NCBI GenBank assembly: GCA_030428885.1 | Contig: JAUIEJ010000005.1 | Location: 366,699 to 430,698 of the forward strand | Length of the DNA stretch: 64,000 nt | Direction of reading: 5' to 3' | DNA from: Gemmatimonadota bacterium | GTDB taxonomy: Bacteria > Gemmatimonadota > Gemmatimonadetes > Longimicrobiales > Gaopeijiaceae | Shown: in pieces, positions 18,477-28,023 of the stretch | How positions within the stretch are numbered: the first letter of the stretch is position 1 | How the letters are laid out: every line of letters begins with the position of its first letter | Notes under the pieces: model-generated | What the model was told of the DNA's origin: nothing | What the model saw: only the letters and a program-made list of their open reading frames with translations | Databases searched by the model: none | Position numbers and translations under genes: made by a program

Positions 18477-20990
18477 ATGCCCGCTGCCGGAAAACACCTC
18501 GTCATCGTGGAGTCCCCCGCCAAAGCCCGCACCATCGGGCGCTACCTGGGGACCGGGTACGACGTCGCCGCGTCGGTGGGGCACGTCATGGATCTGCCCC
18601 GAAAGGAACTCGGCGTCGACGTGGAGCACGGCTTCGAGCCCACCTACGAGGTGATCCGGGGCAAGGGCAAGGTCATCAAGGACCTGAAGGATCGGGCCCG
18701 CCGGGCCGACCGCATCATCCTGGCCACCGACCCGGATCGGGAAGGGGAAGCCATTGCCGGGCACGTGGCGGATCAACTGGGATTCGCCCGGAATCCGGAC
18801 CGTTTCCAGCGGGTCCAGTTTCGCGAGGTGACGAAGTCGGCGGTGAAGGCCGCCCTGGATCAACCGGGCCGCCTGGATACCCGGAAGATCGAGGCGCAGC
18901 AGGCGCGCCGGATCCTCGACCGTCTGGTGGGCTACCAGGTCAGCCCGTTCCTCTGGAAGCCGATCCGGCCCGGGTTGTCGGCGGGCCGGGTCCAGACCGT
19001 GGCGCTCCGGCTCATCTGCGAGCGGGAGGTCGAGATCCGGGCCTTCGAGGCCGAGGAATACTGGTCCATCACGGCCCACCTGAGGGCCCACGATCAGGCC
19101 TTCGACGCCAAGCTCCACAAGATCGACGGGAAGTCGTTCCACCTCGCCGACGAGGCCTCCGCCACCGAGGCCCTGGCCGACATCGACGGAGTGCCCTTCC
19201 AGGTCACCGACGTGAAGCGGCGGGAACGGCGGAAGAACCCCGCCGCGCCGTTCACCACCTCCACCCTCCAGCAGGAGGCGGCCAAGCGGCTGCGCTTCTC
19301 GGCTCGTCGCACCATGTCGGCGGCTCAGAAGCTGTACGAGGGCGTCGAGGTGGGGGGGCGAGGTGCTGTGGGGCTCATCACCTACATGCGAACCGACTCC
19401 ACCCGGGTCTCGGCGGGCGCGGTGGACGCCGCCCGCTCCTGGGTCGAGGGAGAGTTCGGCGCCGCCTACCTCCCCGGCGCTCCCCGCTTCTGGGCCGGCA
19501 AGCAGCAGAAGGGCGCCCAGGAGGCCCACGAGGCCATCCGTCCCACCGACCCCACCATCCACCCCCGGGAGGCGGCGTCCTTCCTGGACCGGGATCTGGC
19601 GGCCCTCTACGAGTTGATCTGGCTCCGCTTCGTGGCGAGCCAGATGGCTCCGGCGGTGTACGACACCACCACGGTGGACTTCGATCTCCCGGGGCGCAGC
19701 GGCCGGCACTGGCTGTATCGGGCCACGGGATCGGTGGTGAAGTTCCAGGGCTTCACTCGCCTCTATCTCGAGGCCACCGAGGAGGGCGACCATCGGCGCC
19801 TCGACGATCTGGAGCCCCTTCCCGACCTGCAGGAGGGCGACGGTGCCGACCTGGAGTCCATGGAGCCGAAGCAGCACTTCACCCAGCCCCCGCCCCGTTT
19901 CTCCGAGGCGTCGCTGGTGAAGGAACTGGAGTCCCTGGGCATCGGACGGCCGTCGACCTACGCCGCCATCATCTCGACCCTGGTGGATCGGGACTACGTG
20001 GTGCTGGAGAAACGCCGTTTCGAACCCACCGACCTGGGCGAGGTCGTGGCGAAGCTGCTGGTGAAGGTGTTTCCCGACATCTTCGACGTGGCGTTCACCT
20101 CCCGCATGGAAGACGAGCTCGACCGGGTGGAGGACGGCGACACGGGGTGGCGCGAGGTCCTCGCCAGCTTCTACCCGCGCCTCCAGACGCTCCTGGAGAA
20201 GGGCAGTGAGGTGTCGGAGGACGTGCTCCGGGAAATTCTGGAGGCCGAGGGCGAGGTCTGCGAGAAGTGCGGTCGCCCCATGGTGGTGAAGTTCAACAAG
20301 CGCGGGTCGTTCCTGGGGTGTTCCGGGTACCCGGAGTGCTCCAATACGCGCTCCATCGAGGAGCCCGTGGAGGAGACCCTGGGACGGGACCCGGAGACCG
20401 ACCTCGCCGTGCGGGTCAAGGTGGGCCCCTACGGCCCCTACGTGGAGCGAGCGGCCCGGGGCGCGGGGAAGCCCCATCGGGTGAGCCTGCCGAAGGACGT
20501 GGACCCGGAGTCGGTGGATCTGGAGACGGCCCTGAAGTACCTCTCCCTCCCCCGGGCGCTGGGCGCCGACCCCGCCACGGGCGACGACGTGGTGGCCGGT
20601 CTCGGTCGCTACGGACCGTACGTGAAGCGGGGGAAGACCTATGCCAACCTCTCCGGGGTCGACGCGCTCTTCGCCGTGGAACTCGAGGAAGCCCTGGCCC
20701 TGGTGAAGGCCCGGGAGGAGTCGGGGGGGCGGCGGGTGATCAAGGACCTCGGCCCCCACCCCGAGTCCGGAGCCGCCGTCCAGGTGCTGGACGGGCGCTA
20801 CGGCCCCTACGTCACCGACGGTTCGGTCAACGCCAACGTCCCGAAGACGGTGGATCCGGAGGAGCTCGACCTCGGCGACGCGGTGGACCTCCTGGCGAAG
20901 CGGGCCGCCCGGGGGAAGGGCCGGGGGCGCGGGCGAAAGGGCGGTGGGGCGAAGAAGACGGCCCGGAGCCGGAAGAAGGGGAGCTCGTGA
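18477..20990 (+). CDS. topA: DNA topoisomerase I (type IA)
   Basis: 837 residues. Relaxes negative supercoils by a transient 5'-phosphotyrosine link. The Toprim domain begins with IVESPAKARTIGRYLG and includes ATDPDREGEAIAGH (acidic metal triad). The catalytic Tyr lies in GLITYMRTDSTRVS, about residue 303. A C4 zinc finger (CEKCGRPM, 12 residues, CSGYPEC) sits at about 595-622, followed by three topoisomerase C-terminal repeats ending in GPYV motifs and a Lys/Arg/Gly tail (about 805-837) for DNA binding. The stop overlaps the trmFO start (GTGA). Confidence 0.97.
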   Translation: MPAAGKHLVIVESPAKARTIGRYLGTGYDVAASVGHVMDLPRKELGVDVEHGFEPTYEVIRGKGKVIKDLKDRARRADRIILATDPDREGEAIAGHVADQLGFARNPDRFQRVQFREVTKSAVKAALDQPGRLDTRKIEAQQARRILDRLVGYQVSPFLWKPIRPGLSAGRVQTVALRLICEREVEIRAFEAEEYWSITAHLRAHDQAFDAKLHKIDGKSFHLADEASATEALADIDGVPFQVTDVKRRERRKNPAAPFTTSTLQQEAAKRLRFSARRTMSAAQKLYEGVEVGGRGAVGLITYMRTDSTRVSAGAVDAARSWVEGEFGAAYLPGAPRFWAGKQQKGAQEAHEAIRPTDPTIHPREAASFLDRDLAALYELIWLRFVASQMAPAVYDTTTVDFDLPGRSGRHWLYRATGSVVKFQGFTRLYLEATEEGDHRRLDDLEPLPDLQEGDGADLESMEPKQHFTQPPPRFSEASLVKELESLGIGRPSTYAAIISTLVDRDYVVLEKRRFEPTDLGEVVAKLLVKVFPDIFDVAFTSRMEDELDRVEDGDTGWREVLASFYPRLQTLLEKGSEVSEDVLREILEAEGEVCEKCGRPMVVKFNKRGSFLGCSGYPECSNTRSIEEPVEETLGRDPETDLAVRVKVGPYGPYVERAARGAGKPHRVSLPKDVDPESVDLETALKYLSLPRALGADPATGDDVVAGLGRYGPYVKRGKTYANLSGVDALFAVELEEALALVKAREESGGRRVIKDLGPHPESGAAVQVLDGRYGPYVTDGSVNANVPKTVDPEELDLGDAVDLLAKRAARGKGRGRGRKGGGAKKTARSRKKGSS

Positions 20991-22342
20991 TCGTCGTGGT
21001 GGGAGGGGGCCTGGCCGGCTGCGAGGCCGCCGTGGCCCTGGCTCGCCGGGGGCACGCGGTGCGCCTGGTGGAGATGCGGGGCGTGAAGGCCACGCCGGCC
21101 CACCAGACCGACGACCTGGGCGAACTGGTGTGCACCAATTCGTTCAAGAGCGAGGATCCCCTCAACGCCCACGGGCAGTTGAAGCGGGAGATGCGGCTCC
21201 TGGGGTCGGTGCTCCTCCAGGCGGCCGATGCCACCAAGGTGCCCGCCGGCTCGGCCCTGGCCGTGGACCGCCGCCTGTTCTCCCGGGCCATGAGCGAGTT
21301 CGTGGCCGCCGAGGCCGGGATCGAGGTGGTGCGGGAGGAAGTCACCGAACTGCCCGAGGGACCCGCCGTGGTGGCCACGGGGCCCCTCACCTCCGATGCC
21401 CTGTCCGGCGCCATCCGGGGGGCCCTGGGCGACGAGGGGCTGGCGTTCTTCGACGCCATCGCCCCCATCGTCGACCGGGAGTCCCTCGACGAGTCCGTCG
21501 TGTTCGAGGCGGGGCGCTTCGAGGAGTCCGGCGACTACCTGAACTGCCCCATGGACCGGGACGAGTACGAGGCCTTCATCGAGGCCCTCCGGGGCGGCGC
21601 GTCCCACGAGGGTCACGACTGGGATGCGGTGCCCTACTTCGAGGGGTGTCTGCCCGTGGAGGTGATGGCGGGCCGGGGCGTGGACACGCTGCGGTTCGGC
21701 CCCATGAAGCCCATCGGGCTCACCGACCCCCGCACCGGGCGTCGGCCGTGGGCCGTCGTGCAGCTCCGGCGGGAGGACAAGGCCGGACAGATGTGGAACC
21801 TGGTGGGGTTCCAGACGCGTCTGAAGATCGGCGAACAGCGGCGGATCTTCGGAATGATCCCGGGACTCGCCGACGCCGAGTTCCTCCGGTGGGGCTCGAT
21901 CCACCGCAACAGCTATCTGAACTTCCCTCAGCGCCTCACGGACCACGGAGCGCTTCCGGGGCGTCCGGATCTCGTGTTCGCCGGTCAGCTCACCGGGGTC
22001 GAGGGGTACACGGAATCGGCGGCCAGTGGACTCCTGGCGGCCCTCAACCTCGACCGGGTCGTCCGGGGGCTGGACCCCGTGGTTCCCCCCGCCACCACCA
22101 TGCTCGGGGGGCTGTACCGGTTCCTCAGGGACTCCACGCCGAAGCATTTCCAGCCCATGAACTCCAATTGGGGCCTGGTGGATCCGCTGAATCGGCGGGT
22201 CCGGGACAAGCGGGAGAAGCGCCGGGAACTGGCGGCGCGAGCCCTGGAGGACTTCCTGGCGTGGCTCCACGGTGCAGGGGTCGACCCGGCGGTGGATCCG
22301 GCTTCGCTTCCGAGCCACGAGGCCGAGGTGCGGGCGCCGTGA
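20987..22342 (+). CDS. trmFO: tRNA (uracil-54-C5)-methyltransferase, folate/FAD type
   Basis: 451 residues from GTG 20987. Makes ribothymidine at tRNA position 54 using methylene-tetrahydrofolate and FADH2. The Rossmann FAD motif IVVVGGGLAGCEAAVALARRG opens the protein, followed by the TrmFO block LGELVCTNSFKS (about 40-51). Also present are VPAGSALAVDR, YLNCPM around residue 186 with the catalytic-region Cys, and GVEGYTESAASGL (about 336). Its place between topA and xerC matches the Bacillus topA-trmFO-xerC-hslVU order. Confidence 0.95.
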   Translation: MIVVVGGGLAGCEAAVALARRGHAVRLVEMRGVKATPAHQTDDLGELVCTNSFKSEDPLNAHGQLKREMRLLGSVLLQAADATKVPAGSALAVDRRLFSRAMSEFVAAEAGIEVVREEVTELPEGPAVVATGPLTSDALSGAIRGALGDEGLAFFDAIAPIVDRESLDESVVFEAGRFEESGDYLNCPMDRDEYEAFIEALRGGASHEGHDWDAVPYFEGCLPVEVMAGRGVDTLRFGPMKPIGLTDPRTGRRPWAVVQLRREDKAGQMWNLVGFQTRLKIGEQRRIFGMIPGLADAEFLRWGSIHRNSYLNFPQRLTDHGALPGRPDLVFAGQLTGVEGYTESAASGLLAALNLDRVVRGLDPVVPPATTMLGGLYRFLRDSTPKHFQPMNSNWGLVDPLNRRVRDKREKRRELAARALEDFLAWLHGAGVDPAVDPASLPSHEAEVRAP

Positions 22343-23286
22343 CCCCGGTGCGGGCGGCGTCCGACGAGCCCCGGGGCGCCGTCCGGGCCTTCCTGCGTCA
22401 CCTGGCCGACGAGCGGAACCTCAGCGAGCACACCGTGAGGGCCTATGAGAGGGATCTGGCCGACCTGGCCGAGTTCCTCACCGGGTACTACGGCACGCCG
22501 GAGTGGGAGTGGGGACACGTCGATCGCCTCACCCTTCGATCCTTCCTGGGCTCCCTGGAGCGCCGGGGTCTGGCCCGGCGCACGGCGGCCCGGAAGCTCT
22601 CGGCGGTGCGGACCTTCTTCCGCTTCCTCCATCTCGAGGGACTCCTGGAGGCCAACCCCACCCGGGCCGTGCGGTCCCCCCGGCTCGAACGGACCCTCCC
22701 GGGGCACCTCACCCGGGGCGACGTCCGGAGCCTCTTCCAGGTGGCCGAGGACGCCGCGGCGGCCAACACCCTGGCCGGGACCCGGGATCTGGTGATCCTG
22801 GAACTCCTCTACGGGAGCGGGATCCGGCTGTCGGAGCTCCATGGGTTGAACGTCGCCGACCTCGACCTCGTGGGGCAGCAGATGAAGGTCCGGGGAAAGG
22901 GGCGGAAGGAGCGGCTCCTGCCCCTCACCGACGAGGCCTCCACGGCGGTGCGCCGCTACGAGCCCCGGCGGATGGAGGCCGTGGCGGAGGGGCGGGCCCC
23001 GGATCGCCGGGCCCTTCTGGTCAATCCGTCGGGGCGGCGTTTCTCCCGGCGGGGGATCCAGCGCACGGTGCATCGCCTCATCGAGGCCGCCGGCGGATCG
23101 GAGGAACTGGGGGTCCACTCCCTGCGCCACACCTTCGCCACCCACCTCCTGGACGGGGGGGCCGACCTCATGGCGGTGAAGGAGCTCCTGGGCCACGTGT
23201 CGTTGTCCACCACCCAGATCTACACCCACACCTCGAAGGAACGCCTGAAGCGAGTCCACAGGCAGGCTCATCCCCGCTCGGATTGA
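22339..23286 (+). CDS. xerC: tyrosine recombinase XerC
   Basis: 315 residues from GTG 22339, overlapping trmFO. SAM-like N-terminal DNA-binding domain about 10-100 ([19 protein letters not shown]), catalytic domain about 125-310. The tyrosine recombinase residues are visible: Arg in [10 protein letters not shown] (about 162), Lys in VRGKGRKER (about 186), [12 protein letters not shown] (His and Arg, about 258-261), [11 protein letters not shown] with His and the nucleophilic Tyr (about 294). It resolves chromosome dimers with XerD at dif; no dif site was identified here. Confidence 0.92.
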   Translation: MTPVRAASDEPRGAVRAFLRHLADERNLSEHTVRAYERDLADLAEFLTGYYGTPEWEWGHVDRLTLRSFLGSLERRGLARRTAARKLSAVRTFFRFLHLEGLLEANPTRAVRSPRLERTLPGHLTRGDVRSLFQVAEDAAAANTLAGTRDLVILELLYGSGIRLSELHGLNVADLDLVGQQMKVRGKGRKERLLPLTDEASTAVRRYEPRRMEAVAEGRAPDRRALLVNPSGRRFSRRGIQRTVHRLIEAAGGSEELGVHSLRHTFATHLLDGGADLMAVKELLGHVSLSTTQIYTHTSKERLKRVHRQAHPRSD

Positions 23287-23291
23287 CCCCG

Positions 23292-23351
23292 GGGGTCGTC
23301 CTCCCTGTCATGTCGGCAGACTGTTATCGTTGGGGTCCCAAGGACGACCCC
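23292..23351. repeat. inverted repeat upstream of hslV
   Basis: Perfect 11-base arms GGGGTCGTCCT (23292-23302) and AGGACGACCCC (23341-23351) enclose 38 bases in the gap between xerC and hslV. It could be an RNA hairpin or an operator; no clear sigma-70 promoter was recognised. Confidence 0.5.
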
Positions 23352-23368
23352 TTCACGCCGGACGGGCG

Positions 23369-23926
23369 ATGAAATCTCTCGACATCCGGGCCACCACCGT
23401 CGTGGCCGTGCGCCGGGACGGTCAGGTGGCCATGGGCGGCGACGGTCAGGTGACCCTCGGCGACACGGTCATGAAGTCCCGCGCCCGGAAGGTCCGGGCC
23501 CTCAAGGACGGGACGATCCTGGCGGGCTTCGCCGGGGCCGTGGCCGACGCGTTCGCCCTCTTCGAGAAGCTCGAGGAGAAGCTGGAGCGGTATCCGGGCA
23601 ACCTCACCAAGGCCGTGGTGGAGATGGCCAAGGACTGGCGCACGGACCGGTTCCTGCGACGGCTGGAGGCCCTCCTGGTGGTGGCCGACACCGAGCGCCT
23701 CTTCCTGATTTCGGGCGACGGCAACGTCATCGAACCCGACGACGACATCGTGGCCATCGGCTCCGGGGGCAGCTTCGCCCTGGCGGCGGCCCGGGCCCTC
23801 TCGGGACACTCCGACCTGTCGGCCCCGGAGATCGTGCGGCGGAGTCTCGAAATCGCCGCCGACATCTGCATCTACACGAATCACGATATCTCCGTCCTGC
23901 AACTGGGCGAGGACGACGCCGGATGA
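23369..23926 (+). CDS. hslV: HslV (ClpQ) peptidase subunit of HslUV
   Basis: 185 residues from ATG 23369. Threonine peptidase forming a dodecamer capped by HslU. The conserved core starts [20 protein letters not shown], with Thr9 aligning to the mature catalytic Thr1 of E. coli, so an eight-residue propeptide (MKSLDIRA) must be removed. Lys in MKSRARKV and [14 protein letters not shown] are the other active-site and fold motifs. It overlaps hslU by ATGA. Confidence 0.95.
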   Translation: MKSLDIRATTVVAVRRDGQVAMGGDGQVTLGDTVMKSRARKVRALKDGTILAGFAGAVADAFALFEKLEEKLERYPGNLTKAVVEMAKDWRTDRFLRRLEALLVVADTERLFLISGDGNVIEPDDDIVAIGSGGSFALAAARALSGHSDLSAPEIVRRSLEIAADICIYTNHDISVLQLGEDDAG

Positions 23927-25434
23927 CGGACCCCGACTCCCGGGCCCCCGAGGCCCCGGCCACCGCCCCAGGGGCGGGCGGCGACACCACCGACGACTGG
24001 AACGACTGGCTCACGCCGCGGCAGATCGTCGCGGAACTGGACTCCTACATCGTGGGGCAGGACGACGCGAAGAAGGCCGTGGCCATCGCCCTGCGGAACC
24101 GCTGGCGCCGCCAACGGGTCGACGAGGATCTCCGGGACGAGATCGTGCCCAGCAACCTGATCCTCATCGGGCCCACCGGGGTGGGGAAGACCGAGATCTC
24201 CCGTCGATTGGCCCGTCTCGCCGGCGCGCCCTTCGTGAAGGTGGAGGCCAGCAAGTTCACCGAGGTGGGCTACGTGGGCCGGGACGTGGAGAGCATGATC
24301 CGCGACCTGGTGGACGGGGCCATCAACATGGTCCGGGCCGAGCGGGAAGACGAGGTGGCCGAGATCGCCGACGCTCGGGTGGAGGAGCGGCTCCTGGACC
24401 TCCTGTTCCCCGCTTCGGGGGCCGAGGAGGGCGGGGCTCCCGAGGAGGGGGGAGAGTCGACTCCGGGTCTGCGCCCCGTGTTCGTGGCCGGTCCCGGCGG
24501 CGTCGAGGCCCGGGCCGGTGCCGAGGGCGCCGGGGGCGAGGGCATCGACGGACGCCGGGCTCGCACGAGGGAGAAGCTCCGCACCCTCCTCAGGGACGGG
24601 AAGCTGGAGGACCGGGAAGTGGAGGTGGAGGTGTCCCAGTCCCCCAACCTCGACGGCATGATGGTGCCCATGGGGGGGGAGGGCATGGACTACAACTTCA
24701 CCGAGATGCTGCAGGACATGCTGCCCAAGAAGACCAAGCGGCGGCAGATGACCGTGGCCGAGGCCCGGCGCATTCTCTTCCAGGACGAGTTGGACAAGCT
24801 CGTGGACATGGACGAGGTGGTGAACGAGGCGCTGAATCGCACCGAGGACATGGGCATGGTGTTTCTCGACGAGATCGACAAGATCGCCGGGGAGCGCGGT
24901 GGGGCGGGGCCCGACGTCAGCCGGGAAGGGGTGCAGCGCGATCTGCTGCCCATCGTGGAAGGATCCACCGTCACCACCAAGTACGGGATCGTGCGGACCG
25001 ACCACATTCTCTTCATCGCCGCCGGCGCCTTCCACGTGGCCAAGCCCAGCGACCTGATCCCCGAACTCCAGGGGCGGTTTCCCATCCGGGTCGAGCTGGA
25101 TTCCCTGGGAGAGGAGGACTTCGTGCGGATCCTCAAGGAGCCGCGCAACGCTCTCCTGAACCAGTACCGGGCCCTGGTGGAAACCGAGGGGGGCACGCTG
25201 GAGTTCACCGACGACGGCGTGGGCGAAATCGCCCGCCTGGCCACCGAACTCAACACCCGCATGGAAAACATCGGTGCCCGCCGCCTTCAGACCGTCATGA
25301 CGACGCTCCTGGAGGAGGTGCTCTTCGACCTCCCCGACGGCGACACCCGGCATGTCGTCGTCGACGCCGAGTACGTGACTCGTCACCTCGACGCCATCGT
25401 CGACGACGAGGATCTTCGCCGCTACATCCTCTGA
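23923..25434 (+). CDS. hslU: HslU (ClpY) AAA+ unfoldase of HslUV
   Basis: 503 residues, longer than the usual 440-470. Walker [15 protein letters not shown] (about 85), the pore loop [14 protein letters not shown] (about 112-125), Walker [16 protein letters not shown] (about 311), sensor and C-terminal domain ending DLRRYIL, the tail that inserts into HslV. The I-domain between Walker A and B carries an extra Gly/Glu/Ala-rich stretch (about 160-210) accounting for part of the added length. The first ~25 residues are also an acidic Pro/Ala-rich extension. Confidence 0.95.
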   Translation: MTDPDSRAPEAPATAPGAGGDTTDDWNDWLTPRQIVAELDSYIVGQDDAKKAVAIALRNRWRRQRVDEDLRDEIVPSNLILIGPTGVGKTEISRRLARLAGAPFVKVEASKFTEVGYVGRDVESMIRDLVDGAINMVRAEREDEVAEIADARVEERLLDLLFPASGAEEGGAPEEGGESTPGLRPVFVAGPGGVEARAGAEGAGGEGIDGRRARTREKLRTLLRDGKLEDREVEVEVSQSPNLDGMMVPMGGEGMDYNFTEMLQDMLPKKTKRRQMTVAEARRILFQDELDKLVDMDEVVNEALNRTEDMGMVFLDEIDKIAGERGGAGPDVSREGVQRDLLPIVEGSTVTTKYGIVRTDHILFIAAGAFHVAKPSDLIPELQGRFPIRVELDSLGEEDFVRILKEPRNALLNQYRALVETEGGTLEFTDDGVGEIARLATELNTRMENIGARRLQTVMTTLLEEVLFDLPDGDTRHVVVDAEYVTRHLDAIVDDEDLRRYIL

Positions 25435-25463
25435 CCCCGTCGCCACGGACCGCCCAGCCGCCC

Positions 25464-26414
25464 ATGCCCGAATCGACCAAGCGGGATTTCCTGACCCTCC
25501 ACGACCTCAGTCGGAGTGAACTGCTGGCCCTGCTGGAGCGGGGCCGTCGGTTGAAGGCCGGGGTCGACGGCGGGCCGCTCCTGGCCGGGCGCAGCCTGGC
25601 CATGATCTTCCGCAAGAGCTCCACCCGGACCCGGGTGTCGTTCGAGGTGGGCATGGCCCAGCTCGGCGGTCACGGGGTGTTCCTCTCCGACACGACGAGC
25701 CAGATGGGGCGGGGGGAGAGCGTCCACGACACGGCCCACGTGCTCAGCGGGTACGTCGACGGCATCATGATCCGGACGTTCGAGCAGGAGGAGGTGGAAA
25801 CGCTGGCGCGCCACGCCCGGGTGCCCGTGATCAACGGACTCACCGATCGGGTGCATCCGTGTCAGCTCCTGGCGGATCTCCAGACCATGACGGAGGAGTT
25901 CGGCGACGATCTCTCCGACTGTCCCGTGGCCTGGATCGGCGACGGCAACAACATGGCCCATTCGTGGCTCAACGCCGCCGCCATCCTGGGCTTCGAACTC
26001 CGGATCGCCTGCCCCGAGGGCTACGATCCCGATCCCGGGATCGTGGAGGCGGCCCGGCGCTCCACCCGGGTCGTCCTCACCCGGGACCCCGGGGAGGCGG
26101 CACGGGGGGCCCGAGTCGTGACCACCGACGTGTGGGCCTCCATGGGCCAGGAGGAAGAGGCCCAGGCCCGTATGGCGGCCTTCGCCGGATTCCAGGTCGA
26201 CGAGGCCCTCATGGCTTCGGCCGCCGACGACGCCATCTTCCTCCACTGCCTCCCGGCCCACCGGGGCGAGGAGGTGTCGGCGGGGGTCATCGACGGCCAC
26301 CGATCCCGGGTCTTCCAGGAGGCGGAAAACCGCCTCCACGCCCAGAAGGCCCTCCTCCTGCTCCTCATGGGAGCGGCCACGCCCCCGTCCTCCACGACCG
26401 AGTCCCCCTCATGA
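25464..26414 (+). CDS. argF: ornithine carbamoyltransferase
   Basis: 316 residues. Makes citrulline from ornithine and carbamoyl phosphate in arginine biosynthesis. The carbamoyl-phosphate loop KSSTRTRVSFEVGMAQLGG (about 52-70), HPCQLLADLQTM (about 132), the ornithine-side DVWASMGQEEE (about 223) and FLHCLPAHRGEEV (about 259) are all intact; the HCLP motif with DxxxSMG identifies OTC rather than aspartate transcarbamylase. No other arg gene is adjacent. It overlaps gcvT by ATGA. Confidence 0.95.
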   Translation: MPESTKRDFLTLHDLSRSELLALLERGRRLKAGVDGGPLLAGRSLAMIFRKSSTRTRVSFEVGMAQLGGHGVFLSDTTSQMGRGESVHDTAHVLSGYVDGIMIRTFEQEEVETLARHARVPVINGLTDRVHPCQLLADLQTMTEEFGDDLSDCPVAWIGDGNNMAHSWLNAAAILGFELRIACPEGYDPDPGIVEAARRSTRVVLTRDPGEAARGARVVTTDVWASMGQEEEAQARMAAFAGFQVDEALMASAADDAIFLHCLPAHRGEEVSAGVIDGHRSRVFQEAENRLHAQKALLLLLMGAATPPSSTTESPS

Positions 26415-27511
26415 CGTCCGACGCCCTGGCCCGCACGCCCCTCCACGCCGAGCATCGGGCCCTCGACGGGAAGATGGTTCCCTTCGCCGGGTTCGAGATG
26501 CCCGTCCAGTACCCCAGCGGCATCACCCGGGAGCATCAGGCCGTTCGGAGCCACGCCGGGCTCTTCGACGTGAGCCACATGGGGGAGTTCGAGGTCCGGG
26601 GGCCCGACGCCCTGGCCCTGGTTCAGCACGTCACGGTCAACGACGCCGGGCGGGTGGAGGTGGGGCAGGCCCAGTACTCGGCCATGGTGAACGAGCGGGG
26701 CACGATTCTCGACGACCTCATCGTCTACCGCTTCGCCCAGCGCTGGATGCTCGTGGTGAACGCCTCCAACCGCGACAAGGACTGGGACTGGATCGCGGGC
26801 CACGCCGAGGGCTTCGACGTGGAACTGGCCGATCGCTCCGACGACACCGCACTGCTGGCCCTCCAGGGCCCCGAGGCCCGAGCCCTTCTCCAGGGGCTCA
26901 CGGAGACGGACCTGGACGCCATCGGCTACTACCGCTTCGCCGAAGGCGCCGTGGCCGGCGTCCACGGGGTGATCAGCGCCACCGGATACACCGGTGAGGA
27001 CGGCTTCGAACTGTATCTTCCGGCCGACGGTGCCGTGCCCGTGTGGCGGGCTCTGCTGGAGGCGGGGGCGATCCCCGCGGGCCTGGGGGCCCGGGACTCG
27101 CTGCGCCTCGAGATGGGATACGCGCTCTACGGCAACGACCTGGACGAGGATCACACCCCTCTGGAGGCCGGGTTGGGGTGGATCACCAAGTTGGACAAGG
27201 GGCCCTTCGTGGGGCGCGACGCCCTGGCGGCCCAGAAGGAGGCGGGAGTGGAGCGGCGCCTGGTGGGCCTGCGGCTCACGGCCCGTGGCTTCCCCCGGGC
27301 GGGATACCCCATCCTGGACGCCGGTGCGCCGGTGGGCACGGTGACCAGCGGGACCATGAGCCCGTCGCTGGGACACGGGGTGGCCATGGGCTACGTCCCG
27401 GTGGACCGGGCCAAGGCGGGAACCGAACTCGCGGTGGAGATCCGGGGTCAGCCCGTGGCCGCAACGGTCCAGCGGCCTCCGTTCTACACCGAGGGCTCCA
27501 TTCGGCGCTGA
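26411..27511 (+). CDS. gcvT: glycine cleavage system T protein (aminomethyltransferase)
   Basis: 366 residues from ATG 26411. Transfers the methylene group from aminomethyl-H protein to tetrahydrofolate, releasing ammonia. Motifs: MVPFAGFEMPVQYPSGI near the start, GLFDVSHMGEFEVRG (about 51-65), GYTGEDGFELYLP (about 194) and RLEMGYALYGNDLDEDHTP (about 235) with the folate-site residues; the C-terminal barrel ends with GTVTSGTMSPSLGHGVAMGY. gcvH and gcvP are not in the window. Confidence 0.94.
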   Translation: MTSDALARTPLHAEHRALDGKMVPFAGFEMPVQYPSGITREHQAVRSHAGLFDVSHMGEFEVRGPDALALVQHVTVNDAGRVEVGQAQYSAMVNERGTILDDLIVYRFAQRWMLVVNASNRDKDWDWIAGHAEGFDVELADRSDDTALLALQGPEARALLQGLTETDLDAIGYYRFAEGAVAGVHGVISATGYTGEDGFELYLPADGAVPVWRALLEAGAIPAGLGARDSLRLEMGYALYGNDLDEDHTPLEAGLGWITKLDKGPFVGRDALAAQKEAGVERRLVGLRLTARGFPRAGYPILDAGAPVGTVTSGTMSPSLGHGVAMGYVPVDRAKAGTELAVEIRGQPVAATVQRPPFYTEGSIRR

Positions 27512-27519
27512 GGCGAGCC

Positions 27520-28023
27520 GTGCGAGTCGGGATCCTGACGGTGAGCGACGCCTGCGCGGCAGGGCAGCGGGCCGACGCCAGCGGAGCGCTTCTGGAAGGG
27601 TGGGCCCGGGACGCGGGTTACGCCGTGGAGCGCCGAGGGGTGATCCCCGACGACCGCCTGACCATCACCCGGACCCTTCTGGAGTGGGCCGACGGAGACG
27701 CCGTGGACGCCATCGTCACCACCGGGGGCACGGGCTTCGGCCCCCGGGACGTGACCCCCGAGGCGACCCGGCCCGTGCTGGATCGGGACGCCCCCGGGCT
27801 GGCGGATCGGATCCGGCGCCACGGGGAGTCGTCCACCCCCTTCGCGGTGCTCTCCCGGGGACTCGCCGGTGCCCGGGGGAGGGTGTTCGTGGCCAACCTC
27901 CCCGGGAGTCCCGGGGGAGTGAAGGATGGACTGGCGGTGTTGGGCCCGATGCTGCCCCACGTCGTCCAGCTCCTGCAGGGGGAACGGCCCGACCACACGC
28001 CCCCCGGGGAGGCCCCGTCGTGA
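27520..28023 (+). CDS. MogA/MoaB-type molybdopterin-binding protein
   Basis: 167 residues from GTG 27520. MPT-adenylyltransferase fold with ILTVSDACAAGQRAD at the N-terminus, TTGGTGFGPRDVTPEATRP (about 66-85) and LPGSPGGVKDGLAVL (about 128), the substrate-loop motifs of the family. It probably adenylylates molybdopterin (MogA role); MoaB is the alternative. No other molybdenum cofactor gene is nearby. Its stop overlaps the start of the sigma-54 regulator gene (GTGA). Confidence 0.87.
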   Translation: MRVGILTVSDACAAGQRADASGALLEGWARDAGYAVERRGVIPDDRLTITRTLLEWADGDAVDAIVTTGGTGFGPRDVTPEATRPVLDRDAPGLADRIRRHGESSTPFAVLSRGLAGARGRVFVANLPGSPGGVKDGLAVLGPMLPHVVQLLQGERPDHTPPGEAPS

